Shown here in pieces: positions 42,664-56,242 of a stretch of 64,000 nucleotides of DNA. The notes under the pieces are model-generated. The model did not search any database, was not told the DNA's origin, and worked only from the letters and a program-made list of their open reading frames with translations. Source of the DNA: Lamellibrachia columna (taxonomy: Eukaryota > Annelida > Polychaeta > Sabellida > Siboglinidae); assembly GCA_963662155.1 (NCBI GenBank), contig OY759270.1, positions 50,049,803-50,113,802 of the forward strand, written 5' to 3'. Position numbers and translations under genes: made by a program. The stretch's first letter is position 1, and every line of letters begins with the position of its first letter.

Positions 42664-45407
42664 GACAATGAACTTAAATGTGTATGCTTAAATGCCAGTA
42701 GCATAGTAAATATTAGAGTTAGACATTATGGTAGCAGATATTGATCCTCATGTAATAGGCATCACAGAATCATGGGCAAATGAAGATATAGTAGATGCTG
42801 AGTTAGCACTGACAGGCTATGTAATGTTTAGGAAGGATAGACGAGAAAGAAGGGGAGGTGGAGTAATTTTGTATATTAAAGAATCTATCCAAACATATGA
42901 AATTACACTGAAAAGTGAAGCAGATAGTGTGGAGGCAATTTGGTGTAACATAGTTACCAGGAACTCAACATTAACAATAGGAGTAGTTTATCGTAGTCCT
43001 AACATAGGACAAGAGGAAGATGTAAAATTACAAAAGGCGATAAGGGAGGTGAGCAAGGGAGAATGTGTTATAATGGGTGATTTTAACCATGGCCATATAC
43101 AATGGGAATCATTAGAGAGTGCTGGAGGTGACGACCATCAGTTTCTACTTCTAACACAGGATTGTTTCCTTACTCAACATGTCTTGGAACCAACCAGAGG
43201 TGGGAATGTGTTAGATTTAATTTTGTCTTCTCAAAATGAATTAGTTGACAATGTTAAAGTACACGAACCTTTGGGTTCAAGTGACCATAACCAAATCCAT
43301 TTTAATATAAAAGTAAAAACAGGGAATACATATAAAAAACAATGGAGGAGGAACTTCAACAAAGGCAAATGTAAAGTGATGAGAACATATCTAGCAAATA
43401 TAGATTGGAATAACTTGCTGAAGAACAAGACAGCAACAGAATGCTGGACTTGTTTAAAATATGAGATTGAGGGCATTATTGAGAAATTTATTCCATTAAG
43501 AAAACAAGGGAAAAGATCCAGGAAAAAACACCTGTCAAAAGAAGCTATTAGAAAAATTGCTCACAAACAGATGCTGTGGAGGGTCTATAAACACACTGGA
43601 AATGTAGAAGACTACACAAACTACAAAGAGGCACTTAACCTAGCTACAACTGAAATTAGAAAATCTAAAAGAACCTTTGAACAAAAATTGGCAGGTAATA
43701 TAAAAAATGACAGCAAGAGTTTCTATGCTTATGTAAGGAGTAAACAGAAAGTTCGAGATAAGGTCGGACCACTGGAAAACAACAGTGAAAACATAATTTC
43801 AGATGGGTTCTAAATGGCAGAGGTCCTGAATGAGTATTTCAGCTCAGTTTTTACCACAGAAGATATCAGCTCACTTCCAGTTCCATTGACTAAATTTGAG
43901 GGCAATAAATCGGAACATTTAGGGCAGTTATTTGTAACTCCTGAAATGATAGCAAAGAAAATTAAGAAGATGAAAGATAATAAATCACCTGGAGTTGATG
44001 GGATACCACAAAAACTGCCAAAAGGAAATTGTTGATCAAATTAGTACACCACTTGCAAACTTATTTAACTTGTCACTAGAAGAAGGAATAGTTCCTTCAG
44101 AATGGAAAGAAGCAAACATTACGCCGCTATTTAAGAAGGGATCGAGGAAGAAGCCAGAAAATTACAGACCAGTGAGTTTAACATCAGTTGTATGTAAATT
44201 ACTCGAAACATTAATTAGAGACCACATGGTGGAATTCCTCATAAAACATAAATTAATAAATACATCTCAACATGGATTCCTAAAAGCAAGGTCATGTCTA
44301 ACCAATCTCTTATGTTTTTTAGAAGAAATTACAAAGTGGGTAGATGACGGGTCACCAGTGGATGTTGTCTACTTAGATTTTCAGAAAGCTTTCGATAAAG
44401 TGCCACATCAAAGATTGTTACTTAAACTAAAAGCCCATGGTATAGGCAATGATGTAATCAACTGGATAGAAAAGTGGCTTACACACAGAAGACAGAGAGT
44501 AATAGTAGATGGTAAGATTTCAAACTGGAAATCTGTTTTGAGTGGGGTACCACAGGGATCAGTGTTAGGCCCTATACTGTTTTTAATATATATAAATGAT
44601 TTGGAGGATGACATATCTAGCAAAGTACTCAAATTTGCAGATGACACAAAAGTATTCAGAAAGGTTACTAATGATATAGATAAACACAGTTTACAGGATG
44701 ATCTAGAAAAATTAGTTAAATGGTCAGAAAAATGGCAAATGTTATTCAATTTTGGGAAGTGTAAATGTATACACATAGGACATGGAGATATGGACGAGGA
44801 ATATAAAATGGGGGATGCTGTACTAGGTAGAACCACACAAGAAAAGGATTTAGGAGTAACATTTAATGCTGACATGAAAGTTTCAGAGCAATGTGGGATT
44901 GCTGCTTCGAAAGGAAATCAAATTCTAGGGCTAATTAGGAGAACTATCACGTATAAGGAGAAACATCTAATTGTACCCCTGTACAAAGCAATAGTTAGAC
45001 CACATTTGGAATATTGTATTCAAGCATGGAGGCCATATCGTAAAAAAGACATAGATAAGCTAGAAAGAATACAACGAAGAGCAACTAAGATGATTCCAGA
45101 ATTAAGAGACCTTAGTTACGAAAGTCGCTTATTACAATGTGGTTTGACAACACTAGAGACCAGGAGACTAAGAGGAGACCAAATAGAAGTGTTTAAAATA
45201 GTGAACGGTTATGAGGATGTTGATAGGAATATGTTCTTCAAACTTAAAGAAGGCAGTAGAACCAGAGGACACAAAGCAGCATTAGTTAAGGAGCAGTGTA
45301 GGTTGGACATGAGAAAGTACTCTTTCTCACAGAGGGTGATAAATGAATGGAACAAACTGCCAAATGATTGTGTTAATGCTAGTAGTGTGAATATGCTTAA
45401 AAATTGA
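42664..45407 (+). pseudogene. LINE ORF2: AP endonuclease and reverse transcriptase, broken
   Basis: The endonuclease part reads LNASSIV, then IGITESW, VVYRSPN, MGDFNH and SSDHNQIHF. A frame break near 42720 follows the first motif. TAA at 43811-43813 interrupts the frame between endonuclease and RT. A further frameshift lies near 44010. The RT has SPGVDGIP, NYRPVSLTSV, YLDFQKAFDKVPH, GVPQGSVLGP and the catalytic FADD (44634-44645). It ends in RVINEWNKLPNDCV, the usual tail of CR1-type ORF2, with the stop TGA at 45405. Confidence 0.9.
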
Positions 45408-45639
45408 ATTGACAGATATCTGATAAGGGCGGGCTACACGTAGATGAGAAAATTGTTGGACTCTCGATAAGCCAATGGCTTCCTTGCCCACTTGCCATCT
45501 GGAACTTGTTGTTCGAGATGGCAATCTTGTTAAATCTTGTTAAAATCTATAACCTGCTTCAGACATGTTTTTCGGAAATTCTGTTATTGGTTTATCTGTA
45601 CTAGTGGCCTCTTGCCTGCTTGAGGCATCTCTAAGTAAC

Positions 45640-47095
45640 CCCTGCGCATCTAGTGTAAATATTTGATATGCTACCCATGTCACTGTCTACTGCTGCTGAG
45701 AGTCCATCCGCTAATACTGCTGTCCCCTTTCTACTTAGATGAAGCCTGTCCTTCATGTACATGTCTACCCTTCCAACAAAACTTCCCCACAAATCCACAA
45801 AACCAACTTCCTCTTCCCTACATAGCTTCTCGACTAGCATGTTAATTGCCATCCTCCGGCAATTTCGATATCTATGACCCCTCCTTCCTATTACTGGTAA
45901 AATCCCTGACAGTATTACATGCTCAAACCGCGTCTGCTTTAGTGTTCTAACCAAATTCCTGTATTTCCTAACTATGGCAGTCGTACCCTCCCTCTCTACG
46001 TTATTTGTCCCTACGTGTACTAAAATAGATCCACCCTTGCCCGAACCCACAATGTTTTCTACCGTCTCAGTTATCGCCTCTATTTTGGCCCCAGGCAAGC
46101 AAACTACCACGTCATCTCCCTCGTTTAAGACTCTGTCGGTCTTCGTAACTATTGAGTCCCCCACAAATACCCTCGCTCTCTTTCTCATCCCATCTATCAC
46201 TACCTCGGAATAGCTCTTCCGATGGATTCCTTCCATCACATTCTGTCCTGCAGCCTTGTCAATTGGTGGCAGACTGTTATCAGGCTCTCTCTCTCACTCA
46301 TCAAACTGTCACCTTTCCCTCCCATTGCCTGGCTAACTTGCGCTCCCGTCGCCTTCCCTCCTGACACTTTCCCTCCCGTCTCCCTCCCTCCCATCGCCTT
46401 AACTATCGTCTCCCCCGAATCCTTCGCCACTGACTCCCCCACCCCCCTTTCCTTCGATCCATTTGTCTTCCCTCCAATTTCTTTCCTTCTCGTCTCCTTT
46501 CGTCCTCTCTCCCTACGTCCCGTCTCCTTACGTCCTGTCTCCCTACATCCCGTTTCCTTACGTCCTGTCTCCCTATGACCTGTCACCTTACCTCCTCTCA
46601 GCCTCCTCCCAGGCTGAGGTGAGCTCTCCCTAGCATCTCTCTCGTCGTCTTTCCCCACTTTATCATCTACTTTCCCCCCACCATAACCACTGGCACAACC
46701 CACCTGCTCCCTTCCCACAACTGCCACAACGAGCAGCCTCAGCTGTTCTAACTCCACCTCAAGTTCCTTCACATTTGTACATCCCCATACACTCTAAACT
46801 AAAACTATCCGCCTGAACCTCAGCCCAGGACTTCTCACACCCGGACTTGACGAAATCCACCCAGTTGCTACAACTGCTGCATATTAAATGCCTGGTGGCC
46901 TTTACCTGTCGTTTGCACGGCGCCATCACAAAATTTAGACTCAATCTGATTGCTACGTTAGCCTTGAATAAGGCTGTTTTTGTGTTCAAAAGAACCCTTA
47001 GGCTAATATATTTGCTAACTATGTCTTTCCTACTAAGCTCGCACGAGCAAAGAGAAAGCCTACCAAGTAGCGAATACGGAGAACGCTATAAATAA
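45640..47095 (-). mobile_element. 5' part of a related LINE, inverted (ORF1 with zinc finger and SGNH domain)
   Basis: Read leftward, ORF1 starts near MAPCKRQVKATRHL (about 46926). A Cys-rich finger follows (CSSCSNW, SGCEKSW, ECMGMYKC), then a leucine-rich coiled coil and a low-complexity G/E/R/K-rich linker. A complete SGNH-like domain comes last: FVGDSIV, VHVGTNN, GFVDLWGSFVG and KDRLHL. Frame shifts near 46770 and 46239 split it into three frames. ORF2 is absent: similarity to the plus-strand copy ends just after the ORF1 stop (GATGCGCAGGGG). Confidence 0.8.
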
Positions 47096-47229
47096 AACAA
47101 CGAAGTCAGTGTAAACGAACTTACGCTAAAATCCTGTTGTTAATTCCTTTTTGCCGAAATCGTTGACTACAATATTACCTTATGCATGTAATTTATGTAA
47201 ATGTATCACTTTATCTAATATATATTTAA

Positions 47230-49592
47230 CAATGTATATGGGTCCAATGTATATAAGTCCTATTTACTGCAACGTCAATCGTTACTCTCGGCCGTGTCTA
47301 TCACTCGGCACGAATTTGTTCTTCTCACTCTGTCTACGAGAAAGCACATCTAGACTAGTCTATCTCTATTTATTTAAATATATAGCAATTGTTGTTATGA
47401 TTGTATCCCGGGATTGTATGTATGCTTTACAACGACTGTGCGGCAGTGTGCGCGCCTATGAATTGAATAGTCTCGGATATATGGCACTTTACATATTTTA
47501 GAAGGCATTGATAATGACGATGATCAATAATAATAATCTATTTCAATTAGCCATAACCAATTATGTTTTAAAAGCGGTGTGCTGCATCAGCATTTTCTAA
47601 TGTCATTCTGGGAAATAACAATCGACGACGTATGATTATGAATCGTCATGTTTCCCGGTGTATTTCTGTCGATTGCTAGATGCGGTTGGAATGTATTTGA
47701 CTATAAATTGAATACTTGATCGGAATTTCAATATTTTACCGTACATATAGAAACATGTCAACAAATCAGGCCCACCAATTTCCGAAAACCCACTTCGGGA
47801 TTCTCAGTGAGCTTGACCAATTTCCACAGCTAGCACGTCTCACGGAGACAGAACGCTTCATAACATCTGAGTGCTACATGCGTAAAACTTTACTTCAGAC
47901 GTCGACATGCCTGGGGAATGGTTGATGTGCGTGTGGCATGCGGCCGGAGCACGCGACAAGTCCGGGCGAGCAACGCCAGCCGCCATCCGCAACATCACCG
48001 AGTCGTTCTCGCAGTTCGCCGTCTTCGACTTCAGCGGAGACCATTACATGTCCTTGTTCCGGGGCGACAACGTCGACTTCGACGCCTATAAGCGTTACGT
48101 GACAGACGAACTGGAGGCGGCCGGCGCCAAGGCGACAGTGACGGCGCGACAGATCGAGGACAGTTGCTGGAAGATCTACGACACGGCGGTAGGAGAAAGA
48201 TACATGAGATTGACACGCGATGACACTCGCAAACTGTGGTACGTCTTCAACCGACTGGCAACTGTCGAATCGCATCCCGTTTCTACGACAAAGAAACATG
48301 TCAACTGGCTGTGTGACAACCTCGCTGTCAACATGGACACCATCTACGGCGAAGTCATGGCCAACAGCTGGGTGAGCTTTACTGATCTTCTTGCTCACCT
48401 CAACAAGACACTCTTCGCTGGAGTCACCACAGAAACCATTCACGAAGCCGTTGATGTCGTCTACAGGTAAGCTCGATTCATCACTGGGACTGACTATTCA
48501 CACCGCACTGATTAAAATTTCAAAATACTAGTGAACCATTAAGTGCCTAAATATCATTATTGTTGTGCTGTTAACTCCACAGTACTGTGCAGAACCGATT
48601 TTGTATTAATAATGTCGGTGCGCCGATCGTTACACTTTCACATAATTTACAACTTGTGTACCTCTTAGGCGCGTTTCTCTCTTACCTTTTCTGATTCATC
48701 GGCTCTCTGTCACCGCCCCATATTAAATATGTGAACAGTAGTATACATCCTTCTCCTCTCGTTTTAGTAAACTGCAAAATAAAAAATAAATGGCAAACAA
48801 AGTAATCATTGTATTATTGTATTTATCAGTTTCCTAGAATTAATTTCCATAACTGTTATAAACCAATCTTGCCTTGCACGAATTAAATCGTCGCAACTCG
48901 TTTGTCTGGTCTGCCCAGAGGTGCAATCAATAAACCTGTTCATCCATACACTGGGTGAAGGAATGCATTACTATTGAAGTATTTCCTCGACCGACACGGA
49001 GTGATAGTAAGCCCGTATTTCCCTTAGGTGGCTGGTCGAGGAGGTCATCAAAGTCGGCTGGCTGCACAAGCGTACGAAGAAGCACGCCAACTGGACGAAC
49101 TGGACGAGACGCTGGTTCATCCTGTCGGCCAAGAGTCTCAACTACTTCAACGCGGAGCACGACGGCCGCCAGATGGGAACGGTCGCCATCTCACGGACGT
49201 CAGTCGTCGAGACGCAGGAAGACTGCTGGAGTCTGACGGGCAGGCGCCGGTATCGACTGAAGGTGACCAACCGGCCTCACCTTGAGATCGAGATGAGCGC
49301 TGGCAGCGACCCTGAGAAGGCGGAGTGGCTGACGGTGCTGCGGGAGTGTGTAGAGAGCGCCCAATCGGGCAACACACCCGTCAGTCTCCTGCTGAAGCAG
49401 CTGGGGCGAGACAACTCGGAGCTTACGATCGCCCGCGAGCGACTACAGACAATGCAGCGAGACGTGCGACGCACCACGAGGAAAGAACTCGCCGACGAGG
49501 ACCGAGCGGAGGAAACGGCACAGCGCAGCGAGAGTGAATGTTCTTACAACAACGTGGCGTTCAACCTTCAGAAGGACAAATTCAAGACGATG
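47230..49592 (+). pseudogene. SWAP-70-like copy 4: exon 2 intact, exon 3 cut after the PH domain
   Basis: Similarity to copy 1 starts inside the first intron, so promoter and leader exon are missing. Exon 2 (47907-48466) is open, with good splice sites (acceptor TTACTTCAG, donor CAG then GTAAGC). Exon 3 starts at 49028 and encodes a normal PH domain and the region up to NLQKDKFKTM. At 49592 the match to copy 1 stops. The frame runs on for 33 foreign residues to TAA at 49692-49694. A truncated ~419-residue EF-like plus PH protein is possible only if another promoter drives it. Confidence 0.8.
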
Positions 49593-50848
49593 GACAAGGT
49601 TCTTAAACACAGACAAAAACATGCTGTAATCGAGTGCATCACCGAGTTAGGTGTGAGAATACTATTAGAAGTATCAAGTCTATTATGCCAATAATAAACA
49701 CAAATGATACATGTTTTTGTAAAAGAACGTTAATGAGAACTGAAAACATTATTCCTTAAACGTACTTCCAGTGGAGCCCCCCCACCTCCGGCGGACAACA
49801 TTTGTTGTAAATTCGTGATAGAATTTGTGTTAACTAAAGCCCAAGGGGAAGGGCACTGTTTTTAACCTTGGCGTTATTCACATAAATAAAAAAAAAAAAT
49901 TTTGCCCCCTTCGATGGGTGATTTCGGTGGTATACTCCGAATTGTCACGTACCATCTATGCGAAATGAAAGATCGTACATTTAAAAAACTGTTCTCACTA
50001 AAACATTGTCCACTACCTAATCACAACTTTAAATTGACTAAATCACGCCCCGGGGCTTCTTGCCCCACCCTCTAAGGGGCGTTTTGCCCCCAGTATGCAT
50101 GATATAGACATTTCTTAGTTCCCGCGTTACTATTAATTAGCGCTTGTGCTTTGTAAAAATTGCAGTTGCATTATGTTAAGTGTGATTTTTGTGTTTCGGT
50201 GCAAAGTAAAAATATACCTTTGTGAAAATTAAAAATGCAGATTTTTTTCCAAACCGTCTATTTCGTGTGCATGTGCTTTTGGGCAGAATATGCACTAGGT
50301 GGCAGCATTGTATTCATCCAGCAGAGACAGACAGCAAGCATATATAATGTTGGAAATACGAGGGGCCGTCTTACCCCACGGGGGCTCCTTGCCTACCCTA
50401 CCCTGTGTTTATGAGGTCACCTAAAGGGTTATCATAAACTCAGATATGTGGCAAGTTGTAACACTCAGCGGAGTAAATTGACAAAATATCTAGCATAGAT
50501 AATATCCTAAATAGGTCCTACCTAAAATACTTATATAGTGTTTATTAATTGCCGTGCGATTGTGTCTTTTTCACAAACACCAAAACACTGCTTAACGGAC
50601 TGCGAAAGTTGAAAATATTACCGTTTTATCTTTTAAATAACGTAACGTTTAACCGTGTCAATGGATCGACGTGAACTTACTGAAACAAATTATATAAAAT
50701 AATATGTAAAACAAAACTTTTGCTGCTATCCAACACACAACAATGAACGATTGATCGTCCTGAAAACCTTTTATCACTTACGATTTTAACAGCCATAAAC
50801 GTTTTGTTTGACAGCTGTGAATGATGCCGTTTCATCTAAAAATATAAG
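49593..50848. other. Unassigned sequence between SWAP-70-like copy 4 and a LINE fragment
   Basis: No gene is supported. The first ~100 bp continue the frame of copy 4 (starting MDKVLKHRQKHAVIE). The rest is AT-rich with C-rich islands near 49770 and 50045-50095. Its sharp start at the copy 4 breakpoint suggests an insertion. Confidence 0.5.
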
Positions 50849-52110
<1,262 letters not shown>

Positions 52111-52199
52111 CCCGTGGATCCGCCCATGATTGTACTCTCAGCGAATCAGAACAGATTGCCCACGCAGCGGGAGACAGAGGGCATAATAATGTCGATCGT

Positions 52200-53282
52200 T
52201 TGACAGACAGGCGCTAATATCGACTGAAGGTGACTGGTCGTCAAGCGTTCAACCTTCAGAAGGACAACCTCAAGACGATGTTCATCAAGATGGACAAAAA
52301 CGGTAGCGGACTGATCAACACAGACGAGTTTGCTGCCTTCATCGGCGAGTTGGGTGTGAAAATACCCAGGGCGGAACTCGACCACGATACCATCGGTCCA
52401 GACACCGTGAAGGGCATCAGCTTCGAATCGCGCCTGCGAGCCGGCTTTCTCGAGGCAGACAGGGACGGGTCGGGCTCCGTCAGCTTCAAGGAGTTCGCCA
52501 CGTGCTTGATGTCGTCAGTTGACGGTCAGCGGTCTCCTTGTCTACTTCGACAAGATGGGCGAGTCAAAAACCGGCGAGATCGAGTATAAACAATCCCGAA
52601 ACTTTATGAGCCCACAGTCAAGTCTGCTGAACAACCCGGACGAAGCGGCGCTGACGATAAGTCTGAGATGCTCGAGACGTGTCTGCGAAGCTACTACTCG
52701 CAGGTCGACGCCGACGACGTGAAGAAGCATGCTGTCATCAAGATCGACCGGTGGAAATCTAGCGGCTTTCTCGGCGTCTCCAGTCGTCTCCCCCTACTCT
52801 GTCGACACGACCACCCCCGTCGAGATCGCCACCAACGAGCACCTGGCTTACTACGACTGCTCGCGGGCGACCGGCGACCAGATGCAGGTGTCGCTGCTGT
52901 ACCGCCACGGCCTGCAAGACTTCACCTACAAGAACAACTTGAGGACTACGTCACCCACGATGACGATGCGGGCAAGGCCGGCCACGAGACGCATGAATTC
53001 GCACATCTCGACTGTCCTTTGGAAGACGACGCCGGGGTGTTCGTTATCGGTAAACAACAGACGGTCTACGGAGGCAACGAACTCCAACTGACCGCTTTCA
53101 AGGTGTCGACACCGCCCACAATCTACATCGCTCCAAGCGTCATCCACAGCAACGACTACCTGAAGGGAACCTGGAGAACTATGCTATCGGACGAGGACAA
53201 CTTAGATCACGTGCAGCTGGTGCACATGCGCAGGAATAACAATGTCGAACAGTACGAACACTTCCAGTTCTCCTTTTGTTGA
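52200..53282 (+). pseudogene. SWAP-70-like copy 5: deleted and frameshifted 3' portion
   Basis: 52200-52235 derives from the end of the PH-coding region (CAGGCGC, TATCGACTGAAGGTGAC). It is fused to the EF-hand region from 52247. The first EF loop is kept (DKNGSGLINTDE), about 60 bp after VKGISF are deleted, and the second EF loop is kept (DRDGSGSVSFKE). Further losses include about 165 bp encoding the start of the C-terminal domain, and frameshifts near 52515, 52650, 52785 and 52940. The last ~110 codons and the TGA match copy 1. The EF-hand start of this copy repeats bases also found at the end of copy 4. Confidence 0.85.

Positions 53283-53287
<5 letters not shown>

Positions 53288-53342
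<55 letters not shown>
53288..53342 (+). repeat. (CGG)n microsatellite, ~18 units
   Basis: A pure CGG tract begins seven bases after the stop codon of copy 5. Copy 1 has no such tract at the matching point. Confidence 0.98.
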
Positions 53343-53343
<1 letters not shown>

Positions 53344-53639
53344 TTGCATCACCGTTATTTAGAAAACCATTTTAAATATTGTGTAACAAAAATGGGAAAC
53401 TAGCCGTTTTCTTATTTTCGATTAGTAGTATTGCAATAGCAAAGCGGAAAACAAACTGTTTTTCGTTTTCACAACCCAAAATTGAAAACAGAAAAACTGA
53501 AATCAAACGGTTTTTCGTTTTGATCAAGTTGCTGCAAATTGAAAATTGGAAAATGGGTGTGCCTGGCTGGTGCGCATGCGGACTAGAAGTAGGCGTGTTG
53601 TCTGACTGGTAAATGTGAAATGTATGACTGTAACATGAC

Positions 53640-54290
53640 GCTTATAAACCCTCCACATCGTTTGCTTGAACACTATTTTTCTAATAGCTTCTTTTGACAA
53701 GTGTTTCTTTCTAAACAAAATTATCAATGATACTCTCAATTTCATATTTTAGGATGTTCCACCGTTCAATTGCGGTCTTATTCCTCAGCATGCTATTCCA
53801 ATCTAGCTTTGCTAAGTATTTTTTTCATATCTCTATATTTACCTTTGTTGAACTTTCTCCTGTACGTTTTTTATTTTTGCTTTCTAATTTTACATCGAGA
53901 CAAGGAGGTTAAGAGGAGATAAAATTGAAATTTTTAAGATATTAAATGGGTATGAAAATATTGATAGAAATAGTTTTGCTCATTCAAGTAAAATAGTAGA
54001 ACTAGAGGAAATGAAGTAACATTAGTAAAGGATCAGCGTAGGTTTGATATCAGGAAGTACTCGTTCTCACATAGGAAAATAAATGAATGGAACAAATTAT
54101 CTACAGATTGTGTAACTGCTAGCGGCGTGTATTATGTTTAAAAACAAGGTTGACGCATATCTCAGGAGGGCGGGTTACATACACATAAATGAAAAATATT
54201 GGAATCTCGATAAGCCAATTGCTTCCTTGTCCACTTGCCATCTGGGTCTTTGCCTTGGATGGCAATATTGTTAAATCTTGTTAAATCAAT
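53640..54290. mobile_element. CR1-like LINE copy with inverted 5' segment
   Basis: 53640-53890 is minus-strand ORF2 (RKKHLSKEAIRKIV, MWRVYK). 53900-54290 is plus-strand ORF2 end and 3' tail (GTTAAGAGGAGATAAAATTG, AATGAATGGAACAAATTATC, final TTGTTAAATCTTGTTAAATC). An inverted 5' part followed by a normal 3' end is the signature of twin priming during insertion. It appears to sit inside the older minus-strand LINE that follows. Confidence 0.7.
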
Positions 54291-54375
54291 ACCCATGGTG
54301 GAATGTTGTCCGGTCTACTTGCCTTGGATGGCAATCTTGTTAAATCTTGTTAAATCAATACCCATGGTGGAATGT

Positions 54376-55300
54376 TGTCCGGTCCAGTGGCTTTCTTAAT
54401 CATGACCTTTTTCAAGTGCTGCCTTTATATCTGACACGCTGATAGTGAACTCAGCTGGCAATTGTTTGTCAACATCAAAGACTGGGTGAGAGGACTGCAA
54501 TCTTGGTAAGTGTTCACTCATTGACACAAAGAACCAATTTATAGAGTTTACGAAGCTGTTCATATCCCCATCGGTGTATTTACTGGCCAGCCCCTGCATT
54601 TAATTTCAGTCACGTTTCATTGATGATTGCTCAAGTGGTGCGATGTTTGACTGATAAAACTGCTGGCGCAATTTTGGCGCTGTGCGTTTCATCAAATATA
54701 TCAGTTTTCTAGCCTGATCCATGTCACTAGACATACGAGCACGTTGCCGCTGTCTGATCAGGTGCCGGAAGCCATCTGTGACCCATGGCTTATCTGTACT
54801 ATGATGTGACAGTCTTGTTTCAGAGAGAATAACAACAAAATACATACATTTTTGGGCTCCATTGAAGAAACGTAGATTACAGATGTGGTCTTCAGCAGGG
54901 AAGAAGGTTATCGTAAAGAGTGAAAAGACAATTGTGGAGCTCAATCAAAACACGTTTTGCCAGCATGTTTGTAGTATAACAAGTCAGATACGTTAAGCCG
55001 TTGGAACCTATGAATTTTCTGTCGTACCATGAGGACAGTTTGCCTCAAACGATTCTCTGCTCCATGCTGCAATAGTGATTTCATGTCGATACTTGAGTTC
55101 CTGCCAAAGTACAGACAAATGCCAGAGGGAGATACAAATACAATGTCTGATATTAAAACGAACTCCAATTGCAAACGCAATGGTTGATCTGCAATCTCTA
55201 GAAAAGCCAGGGAGACCTTCTTGGTTTAGTTGTAAGACGCTTCCAAATCTCTGTCAAGACCCATGCTTTGTGATAGGAACTGCAAAGAAACATTGAGTCG
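54376..55300 (-). mobile_element. Older LINE fragment of a different family, minus strand
   Basis: Read leftward from about 55300, degenerate frames give KPWVTDGFRHLIRQRQRAR, RQQFYQSNI, INWFFVSMSEHLPRL, ISVSDIKAALEK and, after a frameshift, KKATGPDNIPPWVL. This is the linker and start of the RT domain of a non-LTR retrotransposon. No RT catalytic part remains because the fragment is cut on the left by the younger LINE copy. Confidence 0.7.
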
Positions 55301-55304
55301 TACA

Positions 55305-55460
55305 ACTTCAATCCATCTACGATGCCTTTGTTCCCAACAAAGCCGTAGCACTGCCACGTCTTCATGCACTATCCGGGGCAGACATCATTGATAAATGTAC
55401 TAGCAAGGGAAAACGATGCACTGATAAGTGCTACCAGAACTTCACTAAGACGATGAGATA
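55305..55460 (+). pseudogene. Fragment of a repeat-associated protein
   Basis: A 50-codon plus-strand stretch reads YDAFVPNKAVALPRLHALSG and then ADIIDKCTSKGKRC. The pattern of LP, LHALSG, then C and GKGK resembles a protein I have seen scattered in invertebrate genomes as part of mobile elements. It has no start and ends at TGA or TAG shortly after. The identity is tentative. Confidence 0.3.
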
Positions 55461-55699
55461 GCGCAAGCGCTTTCACACTCTTGGCACCATCATGCGATGT
55501 TCACAACTTGATTTATTGTTGGAAAATGAGTGTAAACGTCGGACAATTTGAAATTCAACGTGGTCGCCATCCTTCAGTGATTGCCATCGTGACTGTTATT
55601 AGTTATCGGGGTGCATAGAAGGTATCTAAATAAGTGTGACCTAATAATTCATTACCCACGGGATACCATAAGTCACTTGACTGACCTAATGATCCACGC

Positions 55700-55721
55700 A
55701 CTGACGCACGCACCGACGCAA

Positions 55722-55776
<55 letters not shown>

Positions 55777-55779
55777 CGA
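55700..55779 (+). repeat. (ACGC)n microsatellite
   Basis: A long run of ACGC units, followed by ACGAACGAACAA variants to about 55820. Confidence 0.97.
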
Positions 55780-56242
55780 ATAAACAAATGCACGCGAACG
55801 AACAAACGAACGAATGAACGAGACGCCAAAACAGACGAAAAATCACGGTGAATAATTGCTTTATTATAGACAAAGAACAGCGTGTTAACGCTGTGTCGCC
55901 TACAACTGTAATGCTCAGAGCGGCTTTAAATAATCCCAATGGTCCGGTTGCATGTATGCGTACAACCAAGAACGTTCTTGGTACAACGGAAGCAATTATT
56001 TATTCAATGTACAAAGCTCACACTCAAATAGTGCGGGGCACGAGCCGTGAATTTTAACTTAGAAGGGCACTGCGCGGAGGTAGCCACGCGTGACGGTGTT
56101 AAATGAAGCTTGTCGCACTGGGCTGAAAAACGGGTCTGGTAATTACGTGGGCGGTAGATTGTTTGGATTTGCATACACGTTTCTTCCATTGTACCGTCAA
56201 ACTTCAACACGTTGAAGGAGCTGACAAGTTTTGTACACATCG

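Larger units (their letters stand above)
41576..45545 (+). mobile_element. CR1-like non-LTR retrotransposon, 5'-truncated and mutated
   Basis: The element contains ORF1 with an SGNH-type domain, ORF2 with endonuclease and reverse transcriptase, and a 3' end made of the short repeat CTTGTTAAAT, seen also in the copy near 54270. It starts inside ORF1, so the 5' end is missing. ORF1 has one frameshift. ORF2 has one in-frame stop and at least one frameshift. It is therefore not autonomous as it stands. The RT block order and the 3' microsatellite tail suit the CR1 clade. Confidence 0.88.

Noticed and set aside
43995..45407. Host telomerase-like or other single-copy reverse transcriptase
   Set aside because: The RT is linked to an AP endonuclease and an SGNH ORF1, and decayed copies occur in several places, so it is a LINE.
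46152..46578. Plus-strand Ser/Pro-rich frames near 46.2-46.6 kb
   Set aside because: They are antisense to the low-complexity linker of the minus-strand LINE ORF1.
49593..49694. Mariner transposase start after copy 4 (MDKVLKHRQKHAVIE)
   Set aside because: The resemblance is short, the frame stops after 33 codons and no catalytic motif follows.
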